A stretch of 64,000 bases of DNA from Planctomycetota bacterium (GTDB lineage Bacteria; Planctomycetota; UBA1135), in contig JAJFFC010000012.1 in NCBI GenBank assembly GCA_021776795.1, forward strand, positions 62,001 through 126,000, given 5' to 3'. The notes under the pieces were generated by a model. That model did no database searches. It saw only the letters and a program-made list of their open reading frames with translations, and had not been told where the DNA came from. Below, one piece after another: positions 7,698 through 16,516 of this stretch; positions within the stretch are counted from its first letter, which is position 1, and each line of letters opens with the position of its first letter. A program made the translations under genes and the position numbers.

Positions 7698-10600
7698 ATG
7701 GATCCAGTCCGACTTGCGGTTTCGCGCCCGTACACCGTTGCGGTGGCGGTCATCTTGGCGCTGTTGTTCAGCGCCTTGGCCTACCTCGCGATTCCGGTGC
7801 AGCTCAAGCCCACCGTAGACAAGCCGGTGATTTCGGTGCAGACCTTTTACCGCGGCGCGAGTCCGGTCGAGGTCGAAGAACAAATCACGCGCCCGATTGA
7901 AGACTTATTGCAGGGTATCAATGGCTTGGAAGAGTTGCGCAGCGGTTCGGTGGAGGGGGCGAGCACGGTCATTCTGGAGTTCTCTTGGGGAGTCGACAAA
8001 GAACGCGTGGTCGTCGACGTCGTCAATAAGCTGTCGCAACTGCAAGCCCTTCCACCCGACGCCGAAGAACCGGTGGTATCGCTGAGTTCCCCTGATGACA
8101 TTGACATGGCGATGTGGATTGTCAGTGAATCCGCCTACGATGCCGACCGCATCCGCCAAATTGTCACCGACGAGGTCGAGCCGCAACTGGAACGTGTCGA
8201 TGGCGTGGCCGACCTGATGATTGTCGGCGGCGAAGAGCGCGAAGTGCGCGTTCTTGTGGACCCATGGCGCCTGGCTTCGCGCGGGATTACCTGGCAGCAA
8301 CTGCTCGATGCTCTGCAGCGCGGCTATCTCGACCGCCGCGGCGGCACGGTGGAGACCGCGACGCGCCAGGTGGTCGTGCGTACCGTGGGGCGTGCACCAG
8401 ATCCACGTGCGATTGAAAAAGTCATTGTGCGTCGAGATGGCAACGGCACTGTGTTTGTGGGCGATGTCGCCACGGTCGTCGACGGCCACCGCGAGTTGCG
8501 CTCGATTGTGCGTGGCGCCGGTGATCGCGTGATTGCCATCGGCGTCAACCGCGAGGCAGGCGCCAACGTAGTCACCATGATCGAAGGGGTGGAGGGGAAG
8601 TTGGCAATCCTCAACGCCCGCTTCGCCGAACGAGGATTGCAACTTCGGTTTGATCCGGTCTACCGCGACACCACCTACCTCAACGAAGCCCTCGCTTTTG
8701 TTTGGGGCAATCTGCGTCTTGGTGCCATCCTTGCTGTTGCGGTGCTGCTCCTTTTCCTGCGCTCTTGGCGCAGCGTGCTCATCGTCGCGATTTCGATTCC
8801 AATTTCGCTGTCGATGGTGTTCTTGGTCATGGAAGCCCTGGGGCGCACGGTCAACGTCGTGTCGCTGGCCGGTTTGGCTTTCGCCGCCGGCATGGTGGTG
8901 GACAACGCGGTGGTGGTCCTCGAAAACGCCTTCCGCCATCTCGAGCGCGGCAAGCCTGCCCGCGAAGCGGCCGAACGCGGCGGACGCGAAGTGTGGGGAG
9001 GTGTGCTCGCGAGCACCTTGACCACCATGGCGGTATTCCTGCCGATCCTGCGCGTACAGGAAGAGGCGGGCCAACTCTTTGCTGACCTCGCCATCGCGAT
9101 TTCGGCGGCGGTTGGCTTTTCCTTGTTAGTCGCACTGACGGTGGTTCCCACTCTGGTGTCGCTGTTTTTCCGTGGTCGTGGTTTGCGCAAAGGAGCTTCA
9201 GCCGGCATGCGTAAGCCGGGTTGGCTGGCGCGCGGTTATGGGGCTTTGGCCGGACTGCTGACCGGCCGCGGTGGTGCTCCACTTTTGGCCAAGGGCATAT
9301 TGCTTGGACTCATTGTGGTCGTGGTGATTGGTGCTGTAAGTTTGGTTCCGCCCGCCGGCTATCTACCCAATGGCAACGCCAATCTGATCTTCTTCTTCTC
9401 TGGACCGATTCCTGGCATGCGACCGGAAGCGCTCGAATCTTCTTTGCGCCCAGTCGAACAATGGATTCGCGAGCAACCCGAGACCGAGACCTACTTCATG
9501 GTTTACGCCGGCGGCTTCAATGGCGGGGGAGTCATTCTGAAGCCGGAATACGCCAACGGCGAAGCGCTTGACGCCTTCCAAGCCAAGTTTCTGCCGGTGT
9601 GTCTGCAAGCGCCAGGCACGCGCTTCATGGTTCCGGTGCGCTCCTCCTTGTTCAATGATTCGGGCAAGCAGTTCACCGTGGAAATCCGCGGCTCCGATCT
9701 TGATGTGCTTGGCGGTCTCGCCGCACAGCTGCAGCAAAGCCTTGGCACTTGGCCAGGAGTGCAGGCTTTTGGTGTGCAAAATGATTACGTGGCTGGTCGT
9801 CCAGAACTTCGGGTCGAGGTCGACGAGTTGCGCGCCTATGAAGCGGGCATGAGCGTGAGCGAAGTCGCGACGGTAGTCGAAACTGCCCTTGCCGGGCGCA
9901 TCGTGGGTACATGGGGCGGTTCCGGTCGTGACGTCGATGTCGTCGCCGTGGTCGAAACCGACCGCCTGCGCAGTAAGGAATCCCTGGAACTTCTTCCGGT
10001 GGTCACACCAGTGGGGGGCACCACCAAGCTGGGTGCTCTTGCCGAGATTTCGCGCGCACGCGGACCAGAAAGTGTGAATCGCTTGGAACGCGAACGTGCC
10101 ATCACCTTGACCGTGAGCTTAGAACAAGATGCGGTGTTGCAGTCCGTGTTGGAAGGCGTGCGTGAGAATCTCATTGCACCGACCTTGGCGACCTTGCCTC
10201 AGGGCTATGACCTACGCCTTGGCGGTTCGGCCGACAAGTTCTCGACTACCCTCGGCGAGCTGACCGAGTCCTTCTGGCTCGCCATCCTGATTACCTATCT
10301 GCTGTTGGTGAGCTTGTTCCGCTCTTGGCTACAGCCCTTCGTGATTTTGGTCACGGTGCCGTTAGCCATGACCGGCGGCTTGATTGGCATTGCTCTTGCG
10401 GATCGCTGGTTCCCAGGCGCGAGCTATGACCTGCTTGCCATGCTTGGTTTCGTCATCCTTGCCGGCATTGTGGTGAACAACGCCATCCTGATCATTCACC
10501 AGGCCAACCAAAACCGCGACGCCGGAATCGAGCGCCGTGCCGCACTCGCCGAGGCCGCTCGCACACGTTTACGCCCCATCCTGATGACGGTCGCGACGAC

Positions 10601-10793
10601 TTGCTTCGCCATGCTGCCTCTTGCCGTCGGCCAAGGCGCCGGTGCAGAGCTCTATCAGGGCTTGGCCTCAGTCATCCTCGGCGGCTTGCTGTTGAGCACG
10701 CTGTTCACTTTGTTTTTGGTGCCGGCTTTGGTTTCCCTTGGTTGGGATGTCCAGGATTTGTTCCGGCCTCGGCGGGAACAGCCGAACGCATAG
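7698..10793 (+). CDS. RND-family efflux pump (AcrB-like, HAE1-type)
   Basis: The 1031-residue length is usual for AcrB-type pumps. The N-terminus (PYTVAVAVILALLFSALAYLAIPVQ) is the first transmembrane helix, and a large periplasmic domain opens with the FYRGASPVEVEEQITRPIE motif typical of the family. Transmembrane helix 4 has GMVVDNAVVVLENAF, where AcrB has two consecutive Asp; one Asp and an Asn are found here, a common variant. The second half repeats the layout (helix 10 region GIVVNNAILIIHQ). It exports hydrophobic compounds using the proton gradient; substrate unknown. The last 89 bases overlap the 3' end of the opposing gene. Confidence 0.92.
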   Translation: MDPVRLAVSRPYTVAVAVILALLFSALAYLAIPVQLKPTVDKPVISVQTFYRGASPVEVEEQITRPIEDLLQGINGLEELRSGSVEGASTVILEFSWGVDKERVVVDVVNKLSQLQALPPDAEEPVVSLSSPDDIDMAMWIVSESAYDADRIRQIVTDEVEPQLERVDGVADLMIVGGEEREVRVLVDPWRLASRGITWQQLLDALQRGYLDRRGGTVETATRQVVVRTVGRAPDPRAIEKVIVRRDGNGTVFVGDVATVVDGHRELRSIVRGAGDRVIAIGVNREAGANVVTMIEGVEGKLAILNARFAERGLQLRFDPVYRDTTYLNEALAFVWGNLRLGAILAVAVLLLFLRSWRSVLIVAISIPISLSMVFLVMEALGRTVNVVSLAGLAFAAGMVVDNAVVVLENAFRHLERGKPAREAAERGGREVWGGVLASTLTTMAVFLPILRVQEEAGQLFADLAIAISAAVGFSLLVALTVVPTLVSLFFRGRGLRKGASAGMRKPGWLARGYGALAGLLTGRGGAPLLAKGILLGLIVVVVIGAVSLVPPAGYLPNGNANLIFFFSGPIPGMRPEALESSLRPVEQWIREQPETETYFMVYAGGFNGGGVILKPEYANGEALDAFQAKFLPVCLQAPGTRFMVPVRSSLFNDSGKQFTVEIRGSDLDVLGGLAAQLQQSLGTWPGVQAFGVQNDYVAGRPELRVEVDELRAYEAGMSVSEVATVVETALAGRIVGTWGGSGRDVDVVAVVETDRLRSKESLELLPVVTPVGGTTKLGALAEISRARGPESVNRLERERAITLTVSLEQDAVLQSVLEGVRENLIAPTLATLPQGYDLRLGGSADKFSTTLGELTESFWLAILITYLLLVSLFRSWLQPFVILVTVPLAMTGGLIGIALADRWFPGASYDLLAMLGFVILAGIVVNNAILIIHQANQNRDAGIERRAALAEAARTRLRPILMTVATTCFAMLPLAVGQGAGAELYQGLASVILGGLLLSTLFTLFLVPALVSLGWDVQDLFRPRREQPNA

Positions 10794-11700
10794 AATCGGC
10801 ATCATGAAGAGGGCTAGTCAGAGTGAAGCTGCCAGCGTCATCTTCCTCCGCCATGGTTTCCTTCATGGTCGCTTGCTTTGCCCAGGGCGCTTCAGGTTCC
10901 CAGCAGATGTCCTCGACCGGCTTCCAGGAACCTGACTCTTCCTGCTTGAGCAACACGCGTCCCAAAAGAACCGAGGGGTAACCTCTCTTGATGTTGTCGC
11001 GTTGGATGACGACTTGAAGTTGGCCGCCTGGGCCGCGTGAGAGTTCCCTCCGCGCGCTGCCCCAGATCTTGTCGACCCAAATCCCATAATCGTGACTGCG
11101 CAAGCTGAGCACACGCCGGAAACGAAGGTCTTCTCCGATGGACCACCAGGATTGTGGGTAGTAGTTCAGAACGGTTCCATTGTGATAGAAGCTCTTGGTG
11201 ACCAATTCTTCCACACCGTCGCCGTCGAGATCACAGAAGGTGGGTTCTAAGCGGAGCGAATGGGTGGGCTTGATGTGAATGGCGTCGTCCGCAACCTTGC
11301 CAGTCTTGGTGTCCTCCAAGAAAATCGCCCAAGTGCCGGGCCAAGTCGGCATGGATAGGTCATGAAGCCACAGGCGAGTGCCCCGCGGTCCATCGACATG
11401 ACTCAGCTTGGAGCGGAGTGACTCGCGAACCTCAGGTTCTTGCCAGGAATCCTTTACCCGTTCCAAAGCTTTCTCACGGTGATGCAGAATTCGCTCCAGC
11501 ACGGGAGCAGGGACACCCTCTGGCATGTTCTCACGCCACCAGATTGCAGGAATGTCCACGGCAGTCGGCGTGGCCACCCGGTGAGGCACGGGTTCGACCG
11601 TTTCCTGCCACCAAGGCAAGTCAGTCTGCTCAGTTTCTGGGGCGGGGGATTGGAATAAAGGGAGTGAACTCGCAAGAAATAAACTGGCCAAAAGAAGCAT
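10705..11700 (-). CDS. Secreted protein of unknown function with a DxDxDG motif
   Basis: The 331-residue product begins with a short hydrophobic signal (LLLASLFLASSLPLF). A single calcium-binding-like loop, CDLDGDGVEELV (about residue 172), resembles FG-GAP/VCBS or EF-hand loops and suggests Ca2+ binding outside the cytoplasm. The middle is rich in Trp and beta-strand-like sequence; the C-terminal 25 residues are Pro/Lys-rich and low in complexity. I recognise no family. The gene converges on the RND pump, with an 89-base coding overlap. A TAGTCT hexamer lies six bases before its start codon. Confidence 0.65.
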   Translation of the reverse strand: MLLLASLFLASSLPLFQSPAPETEQTDLPWWQETVEPVPHRVATPTAVDIPAIWWRENMPEGVPAPVLERILHHREKALERVKDSWQEPEVRESLRSKLSHVDGPRGTRLWLHDLSMPTWPGTWAIFLEDTKTGKVADDAIHIKPTHSLRLEPTFCDLDGDGVEELVTKSFYHNGTVLNYYPQSWWSIGEDLRFRRVLSLRSHDYGIWVDKIWGSARRELSRGPGGQLQVVIQRDNIKRGYPSVLLGRVLLKQEESGSWKPVEDICWEPEAPWAKQATMKETMAEEDDAGSFTLTSPLHDADSMRSAVPAEAGTNPGHPNQGKPKPAPKTK

Positions 11701-11706
11701 GGCTTC

Positions 11707-11712
11707 AGACTA
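11707..11712 (-). promoter_or_regulatory. TAGTCT, candidate -10 box six bases before a start codon
   Basis: Read on the minus strand, TAGTCT ends six bases before the ATG of the secreted DxDxDG protein. It fits TANNNT but matches TATAAT at only three positions, so it is one of the weaker members of the recurring pattern. Confidence 0.3.
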
Positions 11713-11751
11713 TGCAAAAAGAAGGGGCATTTCAACCGACCGCTAGGAATC

Positions 11752-11790
11752 CGGATTTATTCGATTTCCGACTGAAGTCGGCGAAATCCG
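11752..11790. repeat. Inverted repeat between divergent genes
   Basis: CGGATTT (11752-11758) and AAATCCG (11784-11790) flank an inner inverted repeat CCGACT-GA-AGTCGG (11768-11781); GATTT at 11763 can pair with AAATC in place of the outer arm. It lies in the 105-base gap between divergent genes and may be an operator or a 5' leader hairpin of the downstream plus-strand gene. Confidence 0.4.
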
Positions 11791-11805
11791 CGCCGCTAAG
11801 GGCTC

Positions 11806-12342
11806 ATGCGAGTCCCCATCCCCGCATTCCTCCTTGCCGGCCTAGCTGCCGGTGTGGCGTTCGGCGTGCCTGCCGGCGCCTCCACAATGACCACCGAGAG
11901 CATGGCCCTGCCGGAATTGGTGGCTCATGCTGAGCGTATTTGCGAGGTGCAAGTCCTCGAGGCCACGCCGGCGATGTTGGCCGACGGCACGATTGAGACA
12001 AGGTACAGCTTCGCCACGATTACGCCGATTAAGGGTGACATGGCCTCCGTCCAGGACATTTCGATGCCTGGTGGTGAGGTTGCTGGAAGGGGTCTCATCC
12101 TTCCAGGCATGCCCGATTTAAACGTCGGGGATCGCAGCATTCTTTTCCTCAGTCAAGTCTCAGCCGACAAACAGTGGCGTGTTCCCGTCGGGCTCGAAGC
12201 GGGCGCTTTTGAAGTGCAAGCTGGAGCCGTCGCCGGGCGTGCGCAAGTGATTCGTCAGCATGAGGAGGACGGGGAGACGGAAGTCCGTGACTATGATTCC
12301 TTCCTCGCCGAAATCTTCGAAGAAGTCGACCGCCAAGGTTGA
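11806..12342 (+). CDS. Secreted protein of unknown function, partner of the matrixin gene
   Basis: The 178-residue product has a signal peptide (PIPAFLLAGLAAGVAFG, then an AGAS cleavage-like site). The rest looks like a compact beta-rich domain: LPELVAHAERICEVQVLEA, TRYSFATITPIKGD, and a Gly-rich MPGGEV and LNVGDRSILFL stretch. I recognise no named family, although proteins of this appearance commonly accompany secreted matrixin-type proteases. The end of the gene overlaps the start of the matrixin gene by about 50 bases, which implies coupled expression. Confidence 0.7.
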   Translation: MRVPIPAFLLAGLAAGVAFGVPAGASTMTTESMALPELVAHAERICEVQVLEATPAMLADGTIETRYSFATITPIKGDMASVQDISMPGGEVAGRGLILPGMPDLNVGDRSILFLSQVSADKQWRVPVGLEAGAFEVQAGAVAGRAQVIRQHEEDGETEVRDYDSFLAEIFEEVDRQG

Positions 12343-14575
12343 TTCTCCCGCGCGCCCGTGGCGCAGCCTCCTTTGGCGCGGCAGCCTCGCCTTTTTGGCG
12401 ATGGCCGTCGGCTTTGGTGCCGCGCAGGCTTATGTGCGCATCAAGGTCAATGGCGTCAGCCTAAAGTGGGTGAACCCGACCATCAACTGGCAGCTCAACA
12501 GCGCCGGCAGTGACGACATTCCGGATGGTTCGCATGAGGCGGCAATCGAGCATGCCTTCGAAGAATGGCAGCAAGTCAACGGTTCCAAGTTGGTGTTTAG
12601 CCGCGGCGCGGACACCACCAGCACAAACACAGGTGCTTCCAGTCATATCGTGATGTTTGATGAGAACAACACCTCGGGCTACTTCCCAGGTGGTTCGGGC
12701 ATTGTCGCGATCACGCCAATCTCCTTTGATACTGGCACCGGCAATATTCTCGATGCCGACATTCTGTTCAATGGCAAGGACTACACCTTCTCGACCGATG
12801 GTACGGCAACGACTTTCGATGTTCAAGATGTCCTCACTCATGAGATTGGGCACTTCGTTGGCCTGGACCATGCGCCTAACGCTGCGGCCACCATGTGGCC
12901 CTATGTGGCGACCAATCAATGGCTTCATCGTTCGCTGACCCAAGATGATGAAGCGGGTGCGGTGGCGGTGGCGCAGCAGGGCAACCAATCGATTCTCTCT
13001 GGTCATATCCAGCGTGATAGCGATGACTCTGCAATCTCCGGTGCCGTGGTTTCGGCACTGCGCGCTTCCGACGGCCGTTTAGTCGCGATGGCGCTGACTT
13101 CTGGAGTGGGTAACTTCACGATCAAGAGTTTGCCCGCTGGCGATTACTGGTTGCATGTCACGCCGTTGGAAGGAGGCATGACCTCGGCCAATCTCACCGG
13201 CAACGGCGCCGTCGAGACCGATTTTGCGCCTGGCTTCTATGGCAGCTATGCCGCGCCCACTCCTTTCACCATTACCGGCACCACGTCGTCGGTGAATGCA
13301 GGGACTTTGGCTTTAGATGCCGACTCCACGATGAAGGAAACCACTTCGGGGACGGTTCTGTTGAAGCGTGGACAAGCCGCAGTCATCACCGTCTTTGGTA
13401 CGTCTTTCAATAGCGGCGCGATGACCATGACCGCGAAGAGTCCGCACATTACGGTGACCAACATCACCAGTGGTGCGTCCTTTGTGCGCGGCACGGTGAC
13501 CATTGGTGCCGGTGCACCGTATGGCAGCTATGACTTATTCCTGAAAGGCACCACCGACTTTGAAGTCGCGAGTGGCGCGGTGGAGGTCGTGGCCGATCCC
13601 CCGGTCCTCAACACCTTGAGTGCTTCCACTGGTGCCACCGTCGGTGGCCAAAGCGTGACTCTATCCGGCACCGGATTCCAATCTGGCGCATGGGTGATGT
13701 TCGGCGGGGTAGAAGCGCCTGCGGTAACCTTTACCAACTCGACTACGGTGGTCGCGACCACTCCGGCAAGTACTGTGGGCACGGTCGACGTCGCCATTAT
13801 GAACCCCGACGGTCAGTCCACCCGCCTGGATAACTCCTTTAGCTACACCGGCAGCGCGGTCATGGAGGCTTTGGTGCCGACGGCTGGTCAAACTTCCGGC
13901 GGCAGCACGATTTTCCTGGCTGGAGCGAATCTATCCTCCGACACCACCGTGCTCATCGGCGGCACCGAAGCGACTGTCCTTGCGGCAGGAAGCACCTATA
14001 TGAAGTTGCGCACGCCAGCTCATGCGGAAGGCACGGTAGATATCGTGCTGCAAAATGCTGGTTCGCCGGATACCGCGGTGACCGATGCCTTCACTTATGT
14101 CACCACCGATGACCCGACCATCAGCGATTTCACGCCGGATAAGGGGCCAAAGGGTGGCGGCACCAAGGTGCGCATTCGTGGCGCAATGTTAGACCAGGTC
14201 ACGACGGTGAAGTTTGGCGTAGACCCGGTCACTGGCCAAGGTGGTAAGGATGCCTCGGCAGTCGATGTTCTCGGCGCCACTGCGGTCGAAGCCACGACCA
14301 CCGCGAACAACCAATCTGGTTCTTTTGGTCTGCTGTTGATGAACGCCGAAGGCCAAGGTGCTCTCGTTTCTGGCTTCACCTTTGAAGGTGGAAGCACTAC
14401 GGCCGCGGCTAGCGGCGGGGGTGGAGGATGCGCGGCTCCGTTGGATGGGCAGAATCCGCCGAATCCATGGGCAGAAATGCCCGGACTGGCCATCCTTTTC
14501 GCCGGTCTTGGCTGGTTGCGCCGCCGCTTGCGCTGCCAAGTGCCGGAGCCGGTGAAGGTTCCCATCGACAACTAA
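12293..14575 (+). CDS. Matrixin-like metalloprotease with regulatory beta-sandwich, three IPT/TIG domains and a C-terminal sorting-like tail
   Basis: The 760-residue secreted protein (an ATG at 12260 would add 11 residues) has a signal peptide around residues 22-42. It then carries an M10-type catalytic domain with the zinc motif HEIGHFVGLDH starting near His183 and a Met shortly after (TMWP). A carboxypeptidase-regulatory-like domain (about 236-300) and three IPT/TIG repeats (about 436-520, 521-603, 604-697) follow. The C-terminus is a poly-Gly run, Cys, a Pro-rich linker, a hydrophobic helix and RRR, resembling MYXO-CTERM or GlyGly-CTERM sorting tails. It is probably displayed at the cell surface and may process extracellular proteins. 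Confidence 0.83.
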   Translation: MIPSSPKSSKKSTAKVDSPARPWRSLLWRGSLAFLAMAVGFGAAQAYVRIKVNGVSLKWVNPTINWQLNSAGSDDIPDGSHEAAIEHAFEEWQQVNGSKLVFSRGADTTSTNTGASSHIVMFDENNTSGYFPGGSGIVAITPISFDTGTGNILDADILFNGKDYTFSTDGTATTFDVQDVLTHEIGHFVGLDHAPNAAATMWPYVATNQWLHRSLTQDDEAGAVAVAQQGNQSILSGHIQRDSDDSAISGAVVSALRASDGRLVAMALTSGVGNFTIKSLPAGDYWLHVTPLEGGMTSANLTGNGAVETDFAPGFYGSYAAPTPFTITGTTSSVNAGTLALDADSTMKETTSGTVLLKRGQAAVITVFGTSFNSGAMTMTAKSPHITVTNITSGASFVRGTVTIGAGAPYGSYDLFLKGTTDFEVASGAVEVVADPPVLNTLSASTGATVGGQSVTLSGTGFQSGAWVMFGGVEAPAVTFTNSTTVVATTPASTVGTVDVAIMNPDGQSTRLDNSFSYTGSAVMEALVPTAGQTSGGSTIFLAGANLSSDTTVLIGGTEATVLAAGSTYMKLRTPAHAEGTVDIVLQNAGSPDTAVTDAFTYVTTDDPTISDFTPDKGPKGGGTKVRIRGAMLDQVTTVKFGVDPVTGQGGKDASAVDVLGATAVEATTTANNQSGSFGLLLMNAEGQGALVSGFTFEGGSTTAAASGGGGGCAAPLDGQNPPNPWAEMPGLAILFAGLGWLRRRLRCQVPEPVKVPIDN

Positions 14576-14595
14576 GTCGCCTGCCCAGCCTGTAG

Positions 14596-14601
14596 TAGAA
14601 T
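14596..14601 (+). promoter_or_regulatory. TAGAAT, candidate -10 box six bases before a GTG start
   Basis: TAGAAT matches TATAAT at five of six positions and ends six bases before the GTG, so the transcript would begin at or next to the start codon. Confidence 0.45.
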
Positions 14602-14607
14602 GCAGGG

Positions 14608-16026
14608 GTGAAAGGAATCTTCACGAAGACGATGCCCCTTCCGCATTGGATGGGTCTGTGCTTGGCCCTCACTGCGGTTTCCTGCTCCGGCGAAGAAAAG
14701 TACCAAGGTCCGCCCGTGGTCGTCATCGGCATCGATGGCATGACTTGGGATGTCGCGGCAACGCTCGTGGAGCAGGGGCGCATGCCCCATATGGCTGCGC
14801 TGTTGGAGCGAGGCGTCGGCGGCGACTTAGAGACTTTCGTACCCACATATTCACCAGTGCTTTGGACGACCATCGCCACTGGCAAGCCGACCAAGGAGCA
14901 TGGCATTCGCTACTTCTCGGAAATTGGCCCGAACGGACAACCACTTCGCGATGGGCTGCCGTACACCTCGAACAGTCGGCAGGTGCCGGCGATTTGGAAT
15001 CTAGCGAGCGCGGCCGGACGCAAAGTCGATTCGGTGGCATGGTGGGTTTCTTGGCCAGCTGAGCAAATCGAACATGGCAACATTGTCGCCAGTTATGCGG
15101 CCCAGGCCCAAGCCAACGTATTGTGGAAGCCTTTAGTCTGGGAGGAGGGCATCCCGGAGCTAACTTGGCCACCGCAGCTGCAGGAAGACATCGCCCCGAT
15201 TCTTGATGCCGGTCGCCCTAAGGGTGAGTTGGTGAAAGAATACAACGAGCGCTTCGGCCTGATTGACAAGGGTTGGAAGGTTCCCTACCAAAGGGAGATT
15301 TTGTTCCGCGGCACTTATCACGCCGATGTCACACACAAGCGGATCTTCCAGCAGCTCATCCGAGACAAGGGCTTGGCTGACTTGAGCTTGTTGTACTTCG
15401 GCTTGCCCGATGTCGCGGGCCATTTTTTCTGGCGCTACCGCGAACCCGATGCCTACCACTACCGCGTGCCACCCGTGATGGTTAAGCGCATTCAAGATCA
15501 CATCGACAAGGCCTATATCGCGGTCGATGATTGGATTGGTGAGATTGTGGCCGACCTACCTGAAGACACCATCATCATGCTGATTTCCGATCACGGCATG
15601 GGACCGGCAAACTTGAATTATGAAAAGGCTGCGCAGTCCGGAGCACATGAAGATGGTCCTCCGGGAATCTTTGTTTTGGCCGGGCCTCAGGTGAAACCGC
15701 AAGGGCTATTGCCCGCAGACAATCGCGCCGTGGGAGATCTCCTTGATGTTGTTCCCACTCTGCTCGACCTCCTGCGTATCCCTGCTGAGCCGGGCATGAG
15801 TGGGCAAAGCATGCGCGCTCTGCTGACCCAAGTTTGGCAAGACGAGCACGAAAATCTGCCTGCACGAATCACGGCCGTGCCTTTCCGTGCAGCCACGGCT
15901 CCCCGCGAGCCACAGGAGGGTCTCAGTGAGGACTTCTTCAACGCGGTAGACCAGTTAGGCTACACCGAGAGTAGCTCCGGAGGTATCTCCGGCCAGAATC
16001 GTCAAGATTCACAAAACCCCAATTGA
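14608..16026 (+). CDS. Lipoprotein phosphodiesterase/nucleotide-pyrophosphatase-like enzyme (alkaline phosphatase superfamily)
   Basis: The gene starts with GTG and encodes 472 residues with a lipobox (LTAVSC, Cys26). The AP-superfamily core follows: metal ligand in IGIDGMTWD (Asp43), probable nucleophile Ser82 in SPVLWTTIATG, KEHG, a GLPDVAGHFFWRY segment and ISDHGMG. The nucleophile is Ser rather than the Cys of formylglycine sulfatases, so hydrolysis or transfer of phosphodiesters is more likely. The C-terminus has the LGY signature (AVDQLGYTES) shared with four other enzymes in the window. UspA and an exonuclease follow closely, but no functional link is evident. Confidence 0.83.
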   Translation: MKGIFTKTMPLPHWMGLCLALTAVSCSGEEKYQGPPVVVIGIDGMTWDVAATLVEQGRMPHMAALLERGVGGDLETFVPTYSPVLWTTIATGKPTKEHGIRYFSEIGPNGQPLRDGLPYTSNSRQVPAIWNLASAAGRKVDSVAWWVSWPAEQIEHGNIVASYAAQAQANVLWKPLVWEEGIPELTWPPQLQEDIAPILDAGRPKGELVKEYNERFGLIDKGWKVPYQREILFRGTYHADVTHKRIFQQLIRDKGLADLSLLYFGLPDVAGHFFWRYREPDAYHYRVPPVMVKRIQDHIDKAYIAVDDWIGEIVADLPEDTIIMLISDHGMGPANLNYEKAAQSGAHEDGPPGIFVLAGPQVKPQGLLPADNRAVGDLLDVVPTLLDLLRIPAEPGMSGQSMRALLTQVWQDEHENLPARITAVPFRAATAPREPQEGLSEDFFNAVDQLGYTESSSGGISGQNRQDSQNPN

Positions 16027-16036
16027 ATCTAGCATC

Positions 16037-16516
16037 ATGTTTTCCCGCGTCCTTCTAAGCACCGACTTCTCCGAGCAGGCCGAAGAGGCCTATCCTTGGG
16101 CAGCTAAACTGGCTTCCTGCGATGGCGGCACCGTGGTCTTGATGCACGCCTTGGAAGATGACTTGGTCGCCACGGCTCCAGTGTTTGCCGGTTATATGGC
16201 CCCAGGTGCTCTAGACCTCGGCAGCTATCGCGATGAATTCCGCGCCGGGGCCAAGCGTGCACTTGAAGCTGCCGCGGACAAGCTGCGCGAACTTGGGGTG
16301 CAAGTGGAACCGGTATTGGTGGAGCGCGGCAAGCCTTCGCAAGCCATTGTGGCCGCATCGAAAGAACTCAACTGCAACATGATTGTGATTAGTACCCATG
16401 GTCGCGGCGGCTTGGCACACCTGCTCTTGGGCTCCACGGCAGAGAAAGTCGTGCGGACATCGCCCATCCCCGTACTGACCGTACAACGAGGCCAGAAAGA
16501 CGGAGCCAAAGCGTGA
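16037..16516 (+). CDS. Universal stress protein (UspA family)
   Basis: The 159-residue single-domain protein begins with the family strand LLSTDFSEQAEEAYPWAAKLA. It ends with STHGRGGLAHLLLGSTAEKV, which matches the ATP-binding G-x2-G-x9-G-S/T loop, and the final strand PIPVLTV. Such proteins are cytoplasmic, bind ATP and are induced by stress or starvation; the client process is unknown. The stop overlaps the next gene's GTG start by four bases. No Shine-Dalgarno sequence precedes the ATG. Confidence 0.92.
   Translation: MFSRVLLSTDFSEQAEEAYPWAAKLASCDGGTVVLMHALEDDLVATAPVFAGYMAPGALDLGSYRDEFRAGAKRALEAAADKLRELGVQVEPVLVERGKPSQAIVAASKELNCNMIVISTHGRGGLAHLLLGSTAEKVVRTSPIPVLTVQRGQKDGAKA

Noticed and set aside
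7905..9074. 389-codon open frame antisense to the RND pump
   Set aside because: The sense strand encodes canonical AcrB-type sequence and the antisense translation is His/Asp/Arg-rich without domains.
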